From: Planktomarina sp.
GTDB lineage: Bacteria > Pseudomonadota > Alphaproteobacteria > Rhodobacterales > Rhodobacteraceae
DNA: 57,518 bases
Reading direction: 5' to 3'
Assembly: GCA_020630595.1 (NCBI GenBank)
Contig: JAHDBC010000016.1
Coordinates: 1-57,518 of the forward strand
The stretch's first letter is position 1; the number at the start of each line of letters is the position of its first letter. Below the pieces are notes generated by a model. That model was not told the origin of the DNA and ran no database searches. It saw only the letters and a program-made list of their open reading frames with translations. Both the position numbers and the translations under genes were made by a program. This document shows, piece by piece, positions 1-10,565 of the stretch.

Positions 1-102
1 CGCGCCATCATTCATGTCATCGGCATCTATTGCGGCGTCCCACAGTCGTTGGAATGTTTCCGCGCCGCGCGCAAAGTGCTGGAAGAACGGGATATGCTGT
101 AA
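1..102 (+). CDS. Carboxymuconolactone decarboxylase family protein, C-terminal fragment
   Basis: Only the last 33 codons lie in the window, read from base 1 to the TAA at 100-102. The tail contains HVIGIYCGVPQSLECFRAA, which resembles the C-terminal helix of carboxymuconolactone decarboxylase/AhpD-like proteins, where a His and a conserved 'YxGVP' turn precede the last helix. The catalytic part is outside the window, so a decarboxylase cannot be told from a peroxidase-like relative. The stop overlaps the next start (TAATG), so the two genes are probably translationally coupled. The assignment rests on a short match from memory. Confidence 0.55.
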   Translation, partial: RAIIHVIGIYCGVPQSLECFRAARKVLEERDML

Positions 103-452
103 TGGAACCGTTTTGGGCCAAACACCCCGATATGCACCCGTTTTCGATTGGGTGGCGCATGGGCCAAGGCGAAACCGACAAACAAGCGTTTTGGGAATGG
201 TGGGATGCCGCCCCTGAAGCTGCGACCGAAGACAGTCGTCTGGCCTATGTCAAATCCCATGCCCTGCCCCCGGAATGGACGCATGTTGCATTGGAAATGA
301 TCTGGCCGGACAAAATTCCCGGCGACGGATTCGAATTCTTTTTTCACAAGGATACGGCGATCATCCGGGGGGCCTTGTTCAAACATGGGGAAACCCATGG
401 CTTGCCTTCCATGATGGCTTGGATCAAGGGTTTGGACAGACCCGTTGATTGA
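102..452 (+). CDS. Conserved hypothetical protein, 116 aa
   Basis: ATG at 102 overlaps the previous stop by one base (TAATG), which decides the start; a longer reading from base 30 would run inside the upstream gene. The product is small, soluble and rich in aromatic residues (repeated Trp in the first 35 residues and again near residues 60-70), with no signal peptide or membrane segment. I do not recognise the family. It sits 21 bases ahead of the nonulosonate synthase gene on the same strand, so it could be cotranscribed with that cluster, but nothing in its sequence ties it to sugar metabolism. Confidence 0.6.
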   Translation: MEPFWAKHPDMHPFSIGWRMGQGETDKQAFWEWWDAAPEAATEDSRLAYVKSHALPPEWTHVALEMIWPDKIPGDGFEFFFHKDTAIIRGALFKHGETHGLPSMMAWIKGLDRPVD

Positions 453-473
453 CTTGCCGAAAGGACACGCCCC

Positions 474-1502
474 ATGAAACTTGGCCCCCGTGACATTGGA
501 CCTGCACACCCGCCATTGGTGATTGCAGAAATCGGCATCAACCATGGCGGCGATCTTCAGGTCGCAAAAGACATGGTGCGCATGGCCCGCGATGCGGGCT
601 GTGAATGCATCAAACACCAAACCCACATCGTCGAAGACGAAATGACGGAAGAGGCCAAAGAGATCTTCCCCCCCAATGCGGACAAATCGATTTGGCATGT
701 AATGGAAGACTGTGCGCTGTCCCGCGATGATGAGGCTGCGTTGAAAGCCTTTACCGAAGACGCCGGCATGATTTACATTTCGACCCCGTTTTCACGCGCC
801 GCTGCCAACTTTTTGGAAGAATTGGGCGTGCCCGGCTACAAGATCGGATCAGGCGAAGCAGACAACCTGCCCCTGATCCGGCACATCGCCGCATTCGGCA
901 AACCCGTGATCATGTCCACGGGGATGCAAACAATTGATACCGTTCGCGCGTCGGTCGATATTCTGGATGGGGCTGGCATTGATTACGCCCTCTTGGAATG
1001 CACCAACCTGTACCCATCGCCGCCGGAAATTGTGTCGCTGCAAGGGGTGACAGATTTGATAAAGGCGTTCCCGAATGCGGTCGTTGGCTTTTCAGATCAT
1101 TCCATCGGGCCGGAAATGGCGCTGGCATCCGTTGCGCTTGGTGCCTGTATTCTGGAACGCCACTACACCGACACGCGCTATCGCAAGGGCCCGGATATCA
1201 TCAATTCGATGGACCCCGCAGAGCTGAAATTCCTGATCGACCGATCCCGCGAAATCCATACCGCGTTGCACAACCCAAAACAGCGCACCGGCCCCGAAGA
1301 AGATGTGTACCGCTTTGCCCGCGCATCGGTGGTGGCCGATGCTGATCTGCCCGAAGGCCACACCATAACAGCGGCTGATATCTGGGCGCGTCGCCCCGGG
1401 TCCGGGGCCATTGCGGGCTATGATTTTGACAAGGTCGTGGGCCGCACGCTGAAACATCCCGTGCGCCGAAATCAACAACTGACGTGGGATGATTTCACTT
1501 AG
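474..1502 (+). CDS. neuB: Nonulosonic acid (sialic/legionaminic-type) synthase, NeuB family
   Basis: The enzyme condenses phosphoenolpyruvate with an N-acyl-hexosamine to give a nine-carbon 2-keto sugar acid (Neu5Ac, legionaminic or pseudaminic acid). The N-terminal TIM barrel opens with VIAEIGINHGGD, followed by KHQTH, the STPFS strand and the YKIGSGE strand, all typical of NeuB. The last 60 or so residues form the SAF (antifreeze-like) domain that caps the active site of the partner subunit. Length (342 aa) is normal. An AAAGGA ribosome site precedes the ATG. Linkage to a NeuC-type epimerase favours Neu5Ac or legionaminate over pseudaminate; the exact substrate cannot be read from the sequence. 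Confidence 0.9.
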   Translation: MKLGPRDIGPAHPPLVIAEIGINHGGDLQVAKDMVRMARDAGCECIKHQTHIVEDEMTEEAKEIFPPNADKSIWHVMEDCALSRDDEAALKAFTEDAGMIYISTPFSRAAANFLEELGVPGYKIGSGEADNLPLIRHIAAFGKPVIMSTGMQTIDTVRASVDILDGAGIDYALLECTNLYPSPPEIVSLQGVTDLIKAFPNAVVGFSDHSIGPEMALASVALGACILERHYTDTRYRKGPDIINSMDPAELKFLIDRSREIHTALHNPKQRTGPEEDVYRFARASVVADADLPEGHTITAADIWARRPGSGAIAGYDFDKVVGRTLKHPVRRNQQLTWDDFT

Positions 1503-1562
1503 GGCTTGGCCTTCCCCGCGTCGCGCCCTAAACCTGATGGACGGACCAACACACGGGGCCCC

Positions 1563-2687
1563 ATGGCGCGATCCATCCATTTTGTGACCGGCACCCGGGC
1601 GGATTTCGGGAAACTGGAACCGCTGGCCATGGCCGCGCGGGATGCTGGGTTCGATGTGCATTTCTTTGTCACCGGCATGCATATGCTGGATCGCTATGGG
1701 CTGACAAAGCTGGAAGTCGCACGTGTGCCCGGCGTCGCCCTGCACGAAGCGTTGAACCAACGCGATGGCGACCCCCAGGACATGATCTTTGCCAAGACCC
1801 TGATCGCGTTTTCCGATTATCTGGCCGAACAGCGCCCTGATCTGGTGGTCGTGCACGGTGACCGTGTCGAAGCAATCGCCTGCGCCCTGTCGTGCGCCAC
1901 AAACTACGTGCGCTGCGCCCATATCGAAGGCGGCGAAGTATCCGGCACGATCGACGAAATCTTTCGGCACTGCAATTCCAAGCTGGCCCATGTGCATTTC
2001 GTATCGTCCGATGTGGCCAAGCGGCGCGTGATGGCCATGGGCGAAGCGGAAGCCGACATTCACGTGATCGGATCACCGGAACTGGATGTGCACAAACAGC
2101 CCAGCGGTGTGACGCTGGATGACGTCAAGCAGCGCTATGCGATCCCGTTCGATGATTTCGGTATTGCCGTTTTACACCCCGTCACATCAGAAGCCAGCGA
2201 TATGGGCCGGCAGGCGCGTGCGATGTTCAACGCATTACAGGCGTCAGGGCACCCCTTTGTGGTGATCCACCCCAACAATGACCCCGGCGGTGATGCGATC
2301 ATGGAGGTGATCAATACCCTGCCCGCAGATCAATTCCGGCATCTTCCGTCCATGCGGTTTGCCTATTTTTCCGAACTGATGCGCCATGCCGCGATCATGG
2401 TTGGCAATTCCAGCGCGGGCGTGCGCGAAGCGCCGTTTCTGGGTCTGCCCTCCATCGACATTGGAACACGGCAAACCAACCGCGCGCTGGCGCCATCGGT
2501 GATATCATGTGCCGCAGATGACCGCGCAACGATCACACGCGCAATGGCAGATCATTGGGGGCATCGCACCGCGGGCGACACAGGCTTTGGTCAGGGGGCC
2601 GCGGCGGATTTGTTTGTTCAAACCCTGAACGCCCCCGATTTCTGGACCAAATCCCTGCAAAAACGGTTTGTGGACGATGGCGCTTAG
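1563..2687 (+). CDS. neuC: UDP-N-acetylglucosamine 2-epimerase (hydrolysing), NeuC/LegG type
   Basis: The family releases UDP from a UDP-HexNAc while inverting C2, supplying the hexosamine that NeuB condenses with PEP. Diagnostic stretches are TGTRADFGKLEPL at the N-terminus, VVHGDRVEA, the HIEGGEVSGTIDE loop, and VGNSSAGVREAP near the C-terminus, which binds the nucleotide phosphates. ATG 1563 is chosen because it places the Rossmann strand at residue 4; an in-frame ATG at 1506 would add an unrelated basic leader. Sixty bases separate it from neuB. The HIEGGEVSGTIDE form resembles the legionaminate-type LegG/NeuC2 more than the classical sialate NeuC, as far as I recall. Confidence 0.88.
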   Translation: MARSIHFVTGTRADFGKLEPLAMAARDAGFDVHFFVTGMHMLDRYGLTKLEVARVPGVALHEALNQRDGDPQDMIFAKTLIAFSDYLAEQRPDLVVVHGDRVEAIACALSCATNYVRCAHIEGGEVSGTIDEIFRHCNSKLAHVHFVSSDVAKRRVMAMGEAEADIHVIGSPELDVHKQPSGVTLDDVKQRYAIPFDDFGIAVLHPVTSEASDMGRQARAMFNALQASGHPFVVIHPNNDPGGDAIMEVINTLPADQFRHLPSMRFAYFSELMRHAAIMVGNSSAGVREAPFLGLPSIDIGTRQTNRALAPSVISCAADDRATITRAMADHWGHRTAGDTGFGQGAAADLFVQTLNAPDFWTKSLQKRFVDDGA

Positions 2688-3936
2688 GGGCTTTGGCGCG
2701 CGGATCCGCTATCGCCTGATCACCGCTGCGCTATCGCCTTTTGCGGGCATGATCCTGCGCCGCAGACGGGCCAAGGGCAAAGAACACCCGGTGCGCTGGC
2801 GCGAAAAACTGGGGCGCACGATGGTGCGGCGCCCCGAAGGGGCCTTGGTCTGGCTGCATGGGGTTGGTTTGGGCGAAGTGCTGTCGGCCCGGCCCGTGGT
2901 TGCAGCCATGCTGGACCGCGACCCGGACCTGAATTTTCTGATCACCAGTTCGACGCGCGCATCATCGGATGTGATCAACACCCAAATGCCAGACCGCAGC
3001 CTGCATCAATTCCTGCCCCTTGATACGCCGGGGGCGGTGACGCGGTTTTTGGATCATTGGGACCCGGATCTGTCGGTGTGGATCGAACAGGATATGTGGC
3101 CCGGGCTGGTCTTGCAGGCCAAACGGCGCGGCATTCCGCTGGCCCTGATCAATGGCCGGATGCAAGGCCCATCCGTTGAAAAGCGGCGCAAGGCGCGACG
3201 GCTGTATGAAAGTGCCTATGGCGCGTTTGATCTGATCACCGCGCAAGACGCGACATCGGCCGACCATCTGGCCGAATTTCACGGCCAGGATGTGCCCGTG
3301 CTGCCCAATCTGAAATCCATTGCCCCCGCGCTGGACTTTGATCCGCAGGACCGCGCGGATTGGGCTGATCGTTTGCACGATCGGGCTGTCTGGGTCGCGG
3401 GATCGGCGCATATGGCGGATGTGGCGCAGGCCTTGGCCGCGCACAAGGATTTGCTGCGTCTGGATCCCCGTGCCACGCTGATCATCCTGCCGCGTTATAT
3501 CGAACAGTCTGGCGCAATTCTGGACGAAGCGGCGGCCATGGGGTTGCTGGCGTCGCTGACCACCGATGGGCGGGCCAGTCGCGTGCTGGTCGAACCGCGG
3601 TTCGGGCAGTCGGGGCTGTGGTATTCGCTGGGTGCTGCCGCACTGATCGGTGGCGGGTTCGACGACACCGGCGGCCACAACCCATGGGAAGCGATCCATA
3701 TGGGATGCGGTGTTCTGTTCGGCCCCAACACCGCGAACTTTGCCGATGAATACGAAGCACTGCAAAACACCGGCGCGGCCATCAGGGTGGGGTCGTCCAC
3801 GGAACTGACCCATGTGCTGACCACCACGGATTTTGCGGCGCTTGCCAAAAACGGAAATTGGACGGTCACGGATCGCAAACAGCAATTGGCCGGTCTGTTC
3901 GACACCCTGACCGCCATGGTGCGGAGGCGCTATTGA
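2677..3936 (+). CDS. GT30 family glycosyltransferase (Kdo-transferase-like), first copy
   Basis: GT30 enzymes (WaaA/KdtA) move Kdo from CMP-Kdo to lipid A. The protein has the family pattern: a basic N-terminal amphipathic stretch, WLHGVGLGEVLSARP with the Glu that acts as catalytic base in characterised WaaA, WIEQDMWPGL in the middle, LINGRMQ, and GGGFDDTGGHNPWEA near the C-terminus for the CMP-sugar. ATG 2677 overlaps the neuC stop by 11 bases; a TTG at 2668 is possible but less likely. Position immediately after neuB-neuC suggests that the donor may be a CMP-nonulosonate rather than CMP-Kdo. The family is secure, the donor is inference. Confidence 0.82.
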   Translation: MALRGFGARIRYRLITAALSPFAGMILRRRRAKGKEHPVRWREKLGRTMVRRPEGALVWLHGVGLGEVLSARPVVAAMLDRDPDLNFLITSSTRASSDVINTQMPDRSLHQFLPLDTPGAVTRFLDHWDPDLSVWIEQDMWPGLVLQAKRRGIPLALINGRMQGPSVEKRRKARRLYESAYGAFDLITAQDATSADHLAEFHGQDVPVLPNLKSIAPALDFDPQDRADWADRLHDRAVWVAGSAHMADVAQALAAHKDLLRLDPRATLIILPRYIEQSGAILDEAAAMGLLASLTTDGRASRVLVEPRFGQSGLWYSLGAAALIGGGFDDTGGHNPWEAIHMGCGVLFGPNTANFADEYEALQNTGAAIRVGSSTELTHVLTTTDFAALAKNGNWTVTDRKQQLAGLFDTLTAMVRRRY

Positions 3937-5228
3937 ACCGCCCGTTCTTCACCCTGCGTGCCCGAATGATGCGTCTGTTGTGGCGGCTGATGTGGTTGGT
4001 GCTGACCCCCATGGTTGCCGTCTATTGCTGGCATCGGGGCCGCAAAGACCCACGTTACCGCGACCATATCAGCGAACGCTTTGGGTCTGGCCCGACCCTG
4101 CCACCCGGGGCAGTCTGGATCCACGCCGTGTCCTTGGGCGAAGTGCGGTCGGCGGTGCCATTGGTGCGCGCACTTCTGGCGCAGGGGGACCGCGTCGCCT
4201 TTACCCATGGCACGCCAGCGGGCCGCGCCGAAGTGGCCAAGGTGTTTGGCCCCGAACTTGCGGATGGCATGGTATCCAGCCGCTATTTGCCGCTGGAACA
4301 GGGGTGGGCCTTTCGCCGGTTTTTCCGCCGCGTCAGGCCGCGCATCGGTCTGGTGATGGAGGTTGAATTCTGGCCCGTCATGGTCACCAGCGCCCGACGC
4401 CACGGGGTGCCGATCTATCTGTGCAACGGGCAATATCCGGGCAAAAGTTTTGCCAAGGATCGCTGGTTTCGCAAATCCATTCCGTCGGGGTTTTCGGGCG
4501 TCATGGTGAAATCCAAGATGATGGCGGATCGGTTTCAATCCATCGGATGCCCGTGGATTGCGATCACTGGCGAATTGCGGTTCGAACAACCCATTCCCGC
4601 AGATCAGATCATTGCAGGCCAGACGATTGCAAACCGGTTCCGACGCCCCGTCATCACCCTGTCCAGCGTGGTCGACGGCGAAGATGATCTGTTCATGGAC
4701 GCGATCCGCCACACACGCGGGCCGGACGCGCCCCTGTTCATCTACGTGCCACGCGCGCCGGAACGGTTTGATGCGGTTGGGGACATGCTGACCAATGCGG
4801 GTTTCCGGGTTCAACGGCGCACGGATGTGCTGACCGGTGATTTGAAAGCGCTGGCCGATTTTGATCCAGACGCGGATGTCTTGCTGGGCGACAGTCTGGG
4901 GGAAATGTATTTTTATCTGACCCTTGCCGATCAGGTCATCGTGGGCGGCGGGTTCACCCCCAAGGCATCCCATAACATCATCGAAAGCCTTGCCGTGGGC
5001 AAACCCGTGGCCGTGGGCCCGAACATTCACACCATCGAATACCCCGGCGTCGAAGCCATTGATGCCGGTGTTTGCACCCACCTGCAAACGGCCGATGACC
5101 TGACCGCCCTATGTGGTTCGGTCACCCGCAAAACGGCAGTCGACCCCGCCGTTGCCGCGTTTTTGAAACAGCACGGCGGCGCGGTTGCCAAAACCATAAA
5201 AGCGATCGAACGCTTTACCAGCCGCTGA
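3933..5228 (+). CDS. GT30 family glycosyltransferase (Kdo-transferase-like), second copy
   Basis: This is a second, diverged GT30 protein directly after the first. An N-terminal hydrophobic segment (WRLMWLVLTPMVAVY) suggests a membrane anchor. WIHAVSLGEVRSAVP carries the conserved Glu; EVEFWPVM, LCNGQYPGKSF and GGGFTPKASHNIIE match later family motifs. The start is taken as TTG 3933, which overlaps the previous TGA (TTGA) and follows GGAGG by six bases; ATG 3966 is the alternative. Its 3' end overlaps the convergent SDR gene by 14 bases. Two GT30 genes in tandem beside nonulosonate synthesis genes suggest sequential transfer of two acidic sugars. Confidence 0.8.
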   Translation: MNRPFFTLRARMMRLLWRLMWLVLTPMVAVYCWHRGRKDPRYRDHISERFGSGPTLPPGAVWIHAVSLGEVRSAVPLVRALLAQGDRVAFTHGTPAGRAEVAKVFGPELADGMVSSRYLPLEQGWAFRRFFRRVRPRIGLVMEVEFWPVMVTSARRHGVPIYLCNGQYPGKSFAKDRWFRKSIPSGFSGVMVKSKMMADRFQSIGCPWIAITGELRFEQPIPADQIIAGQTIANRFRRPVITLSSVVDGEDDLFMDAIRHTRGPDAPLFIYVPRAPERFDAVGDMLTNAGFRVQRRTDVLTGDLKALADFDPDADVLLGDSLGEMYFYLTLADQVIVGGGFTPKASHNIIESLAVGKPVAVGPNIHTIEYPGVEAIDAGVCTHLQTADDLTALCGSVTRKTAVDPAVAAFLKQHGGAVAKTIKAIERFTSR

Positions 5229-6006
5229 ACCCGCCATCGACGTTGATCATCTGCCCGGTCATGTATCCGGCCTGGGACGAACACAAAAACAGCATGGCAT
5301 CGGCGATTTCATCGGGTTGGGCCATGCGCCCGGCCATGATCAATTCCCCGATGCGTTCCTGAAACACCGGATCATGGCCGTTGAACACGGCCCCCGGGCT
5401 GATCGTGTTCACGGTTGCGCCCCGGTCGGCCCAATACCCGGCCAACCACAGGGTCAACCCGTGCACACCCGCCTTTGACACGGAATAGGCGCTGAAGTTT
5501 TTGAACGGCAGGCCATCATAGATTTTGTGATGTGCCCCGTTCAACGCATACATGGAGGCCACATTGACCAGCGTACACGGGTATTTTCCCACGATATCGC
5601 GGTCCATCTGGCGCGCAATCCAGAACGGCGCGGTCAGATTGGTGCGCATGGTGCGTTCCCATTCATCGGTCTTGATATCCGCAAAATCCGGAAAGGGCTG
5701 GCCTGCCCCCATCAGCATTTCGCCCGTGATGGCCGCGTTGTTCAACACCACGTTGGGGTTCAGACCGTCACCTTGAACGCGCTTGAAAATCTGGGTCACT
5801 TCGTCTTCGACCGAAACATCAAGTTCGTAGAAATGAAAATTCGGATTGTCGGCGTGTTCGGCCTGTAACGCTTCGGCGCGGTGGCCGGGCAAATCCGTTG
5901 CAATCACCGCTGCGCCCTGATCCAGCATGCGTCGCACATAGGTGGACCCCAGAACGCCACCCGAACCCGTGATGAAAATGGTCTTGTCAGAAAGTTGGTT
6001 GTTCAC
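5215..6006 (-). CDS. Short-chain dehydrogenase/reductase of the nonulosonate cluster (PtmA-like)
   Basis: Classical SDR of 263 aa with an intact catalytic set: cofactor motif TGSGGVLG (residues 13-20), NNAA (89-92), Ser151, Tyr174 and Lys178 (YSVSK). It ends in the family tail GQMINVDGGFSGW. The start is GTG at 6006 inside the end of the cytidylyltransferase gene (20-base overlap). Such an SDR next to a CMP-sugar synthetase matches ptmA-ptmB of the Campylobacter legionaminate locus, where PtmA is implicated in supplying the sugar precursor. The substrate is unknown; the assignment to nonulosonate synthesis rests on context. Confidence 0.75.
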   Translation of the reverse strand: MNNQLSDKTIFITGSGGVLGSTYVRRMLDQGAAVIATDLPGHRAEALQAEHADNPNFHFYELDVSVEDEVTQIFKRVQGDGLNPNVVLNNAAITGEMLMGAGQPFPDFADIKTDEWERTMRTNLTAPFWIARQMDRDIVGKYPCTLVNVASMYALNGAHHKIYDGLPFKNFSAYSVSKAGVHGLTLWLAGYWADRGATVNTISPGAVFNGHDPVFQERIGELIMAGRMAQPDEIADAMLFLCSSQAGYMTGQMINVDGGFSGW

Positions 6007-6694
6007 CTTGGCGTTCCTTCAGCAGAAATTCAGCAATGCGCAGATCCAGCGGGCTGTCGATATCAATGCAGCGTTCCGGGGGCATCAGATAGGGGATCAC
6101 GCGCCCTTCAAACAGGCTTTGCGCCCGGCGCAGATATGACGGTGCCAACACATAGGTGCTGGCCGCGTGTTCCCAGACCTGTGGCGCCTGTTGGCGGGCC
6201 ACGACGCCGCCGGGCAATGGTTTTGACACACGCAAAGCCCCCGTTTCATCAGGTTCCACCAGATTGAAATAGGGGTTCTTGCGGGCTTCACAACAGCTCA
6301 TCACCATGTCGGGGCGTTCCGCATCAAACAGCGCAACAGCATCAGTGATGTCTGACAATTCCCGCAAGGGCGATGTGCAATCCAAATCGACAAAAGCGGT
6401 GATCGGGTCCATCAGGCTTTGCGATGCTTCCAGCGCGTGTTGCCACACATGCCATTTCGCCGCCGTGTCGCTGGCCAGATGATCAGGGCGCAAACCGATT
6501 TCCAGCGCGCCCTTTTTCACCGCATGTTCATAAATGGCGGGGCTGTCGGTGCTAACCACCACGGCGTCAATTTCAGGGGCCGCGAACAATTGATCCAACG
6601 ACCAATCGATCAAGGGTTTGCCGCAAATGTCCAAAAAATTCTTGCCCGGCACGCCTTTGCTGCCGGCCCGTGCCCCGATATGCCCCAAACGCAT
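5987..6694 (-). CDS. neuA: CMP-nonulosonate (acylneuraminate) cytidylyltransferase
   Basis: The enzyme activates the nine-carbon acid with CTP to the CMP-sugar used by glycosyltransferases. The N-terminus IGARAGSKGVPGKN is the nucleotide-binding P-loop of the family; FVDLDCTSPLR and the C-terminal CIDIDSPLDLRIAE also match NeuA/PtmB. At 235 aa it is the short, single-domain form. ATG 6694 overlaps the upstream TGA (ATGA) and has AAGGA eight bases before it; an earlier in-frame start would only add residues encoded inside the upstream gene. It supplies the donor expected for the two facing GT30 enzymes. Confidence 0.87.
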   Translation of the reverse strand: MRLGHIGARAGSKGVPGKNFLDICGKPLIDWSLDQLFAAPEIDAVVVSTDSPAIYEHAVKKGALEIGLRPDHLASDTAAKWHVWQHALEASQSLMDPITAFVDLDCTSPLRELSDITDAVALFDAERPDMVMSCCEARKNPYFNLVEPDETGALRVSKPLPGGVVARQQAPQVWEHAASTYVLAPSYLRRAQSLFEGRVIPYLMPPERCIDIDSPLDLRIAEFLLKERQGEQPTF

Positions 6695-7620
6695 CAGATA
6701 TCCTTTTCGATCTGGCCGATGAACCGCCGTTTCGCCCATGCCTGCGATATGGCTTGGCAGCTTTTCAACGCATGGTCAAACCGGGGGCAGATCGGGTTTT
6801 CGGGGGCGTCCCCCCGCACAAGGCGCAGAAAATCTGCCATGATCCCCAGAAACATATCATTGCGTTCGAATGCGTCGGGCATTGGTAAGGTGGGCCCTTG
6901 GCCCAGCACCTGTCCCGACAACAGATCGACCTGAAAACTGTGATCCACGCCCCGAAACCGGATTGTGCGGTTGAACAGGGGCGACAGGTAATCCATCGCA
7001 ACGCACACTTGCGCGTCACCGTCCAGATCGATGCGGGTTGCGAAATCAATTTGCGGATAGTCGGCATGGTTCATTGCCGTAACATTGCCGACCGTCATCC
7101 CGGGAAACAGGGTCAGCGCCAAATCCAGTTCATGGCACAAATCCAAAAGCACCCCACCCCCGCGCGGGTCTGCCGCGTAACTGCCCTGAAACGTCCAGTT
7201 TTCGCGCCACTGTGTCACATCGTGGCCGATTTCAAAGTCAGCACGAAAACTGTTGGGCCGATCAACGGCCAGTGCACGGATCAACGGGTGATAGCGCATC
7301 ATGAACCCGGCGACACTGCGGTCGGCAATAGGCGCCATCAGCTGCGTGACAGTTTCCAATTCACTGGCAGTGACCGCGACGGGCTTTTCAACATAAAGCG
7401 GGACGCCCGCGGCCGCCAATGGCCCAATCGCATCGGCCCGAATATGGGTGGATGTGGCGATAACCGCCGCATCCGGTGCGCCGTGATCAGAAAGCCATGC
7501 GGCCATCGACGATACGCTGCGCCACGGAACCAACACGGAATTGGCCCCAAGGGTGATCAGGTTTTCGTGGTGCCTGCGCCCGATGGACCCGGCGCCAAAG
7601 ACAGCGACATCTAAATTCAT
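6694..7620 (-). CDS. Gfo/Idh/MocA family oxidoreductase
   Basis: NAD(P)-dependent sugar oxidoreductase of 308 aa. The N-terminal Rossmann fold starts VAVFGAGSIGRRH (residues 5-17), and VEKPVAV (around residue 77) is the EKP motif whose Lys takes part in catalysis in this family. The C-terminal part has the GGGVLLDLCHELDLAL stretch in which the His is usually catalytic. It is the first gene of a three-gene run with the cytidylyltransferase and the SDR, joined by ATGA overlaps. It may act on a hexosamine precursor of the nonulosonate, but the substrate is not readable from sequence. Confidence 0.78.
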   Translation of the reverse strand: MNLDVAVFGAGSIGRRHHENLITLGANSVLVPWRSVSSMAAWLSDHGAPDAAVIATSTHIRADAIGPLAAAGVPLYVEKPVAVTASELETVTQLMAPIADRSVAGFMMRYHPLIRALAVDRPNSFRADFEIGHDVTQWRENWTFQGSYAADPRGGGVLLDLCHELDLALTLFPGMTVGNVTAMNHADYPQIDFATRIDLDGDAQVCVAMDYLSPLFNRTIRFRGVDHSFQVDLLSGQVLGQGPTLPMPDAFERNDMFLGIMADFLRLVRGDAPENPICPRFDHALKSCQAISQAWAKRRFIGQIEKDI

Positions 7621-9751
<2,131 letters not shown>

Positions 9752-9754
9752 CCT

Positions 9755-9775
9755 GCGGGCCGGGTGCGGCCCCGC
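9755..9775. terminator. GC-rich hairpin between convergent genes
   Basis: GCGGGCCG pairs imperfectly with CGGCCCCGC immediately after the fadH stop and before the potI stop on the other strand. There is no T-run, so intrinsic termination is uncertain. Confidence 0.35.
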
Positions 9776-9785
9776 GCCGGCGCCC

Positions 9786-10565
9786 CTAACCCGATTTGCG
9801 TTTGGTGGCCAATGACGCGGTGATCACACCGATGGCCACCAGCGCAATCAGGATCGTGGACAGCGCGTTGATCTTGGGCGAAACGCCCAGTCGAACTTCG
9901 GAAAAGATGCGCATGGGAAGCGTCGTCGCGCCGGGGCCCGTGACAAAGCTGGCGATGACCAGATCATCCAGCGACAGGGTGAACCCCAACAGCCAGCCGG
10001 ACAAAACCGCCGGCGCAATGATCGGCAATGTTACCAGACGAAACGCCTGCCATCCGGTCGCGCCCAAATCCAATGCCGCCTCTTCGAGACTGCGATCAAA
10101 TGTGGTCAGCCGCGACGATACAACCACACTGACATAACACATGCAGAACGTCGCATGGGCCAGAATGATCGTGAACCCCCCGCGGTCCAGACCAATGGCG
10201 ATAAACAAAAGCAGAAGCGACAGACCTGTAATCACCTCGGGCATGACCAAGGGCGCGTAGATCATCCCCGAAAAAAGCGTCCGCCCCCGAAACCGACCGC
10301 CGCGCACCAATGCGTAAGCGGCCATAGTGCCCAGAACCGTCGCAATCGTGGCGGAACAAAAGGCCACATAAAGCGTGACCCACGCGGCATTCAAAAACCG
10401 TTCATCGGCAAACAAGGCCCCGTACCATTTGGCGGAAAATCCGCCCCAGACCGTGACCAAGCGGCTTTCGTTGAACGAATAGACCATGATCAGCAGGATC
10501 GGCAGATACAGGAACGCAAACCCAAAGGTCAGCGACACGACGTTGAACCGGCTTAGGCGGGTCAT
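9786..10565 (-). CDS. potI: Putrescine/polyamine ABC transporter permease PotI
   Basis: Inner-membrane permease of 259 aa with about six membrane segments, beginning with LTFGFAFLYLPILLIMVYSF and ending near INALSTILIALVAIGVI. The cytoplasmic EAA loop that contacts the ATPase reads EEAALDLGATGWQAFRLVTLP. ATG 10565 overlaps the potH stop (ATGA), so upstream in-frame codons belong to potH. It is last in the order potF-potG-potH-potI, as in enterobacterial putrescine systems. It pairs with PotH to form the channel. Confidence 0.88.
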   Translation of the reverse strand: MTRLSRFNVVSLTFGFAFLYLPILLIMVYSFNESRLVTVWGGFSAKWYGALFADERFLNAAWVTLYVAFCSATIATVLGTMAAYALVRGGRFRGRTLFSGMIYAPLVMPEVITGLSLLLLFIAIGLDRGGFTIILAHATFCMCYVSVVVSSRLTTFDRSLEEAALDLGATGWQAFRLVTLPIIAPAVLSGWLLGFTLSLDDLVIASFVTGPGATTLPMRIFSEVRLGVSPKINALSTILIALVAIGVITASLATKRKSG

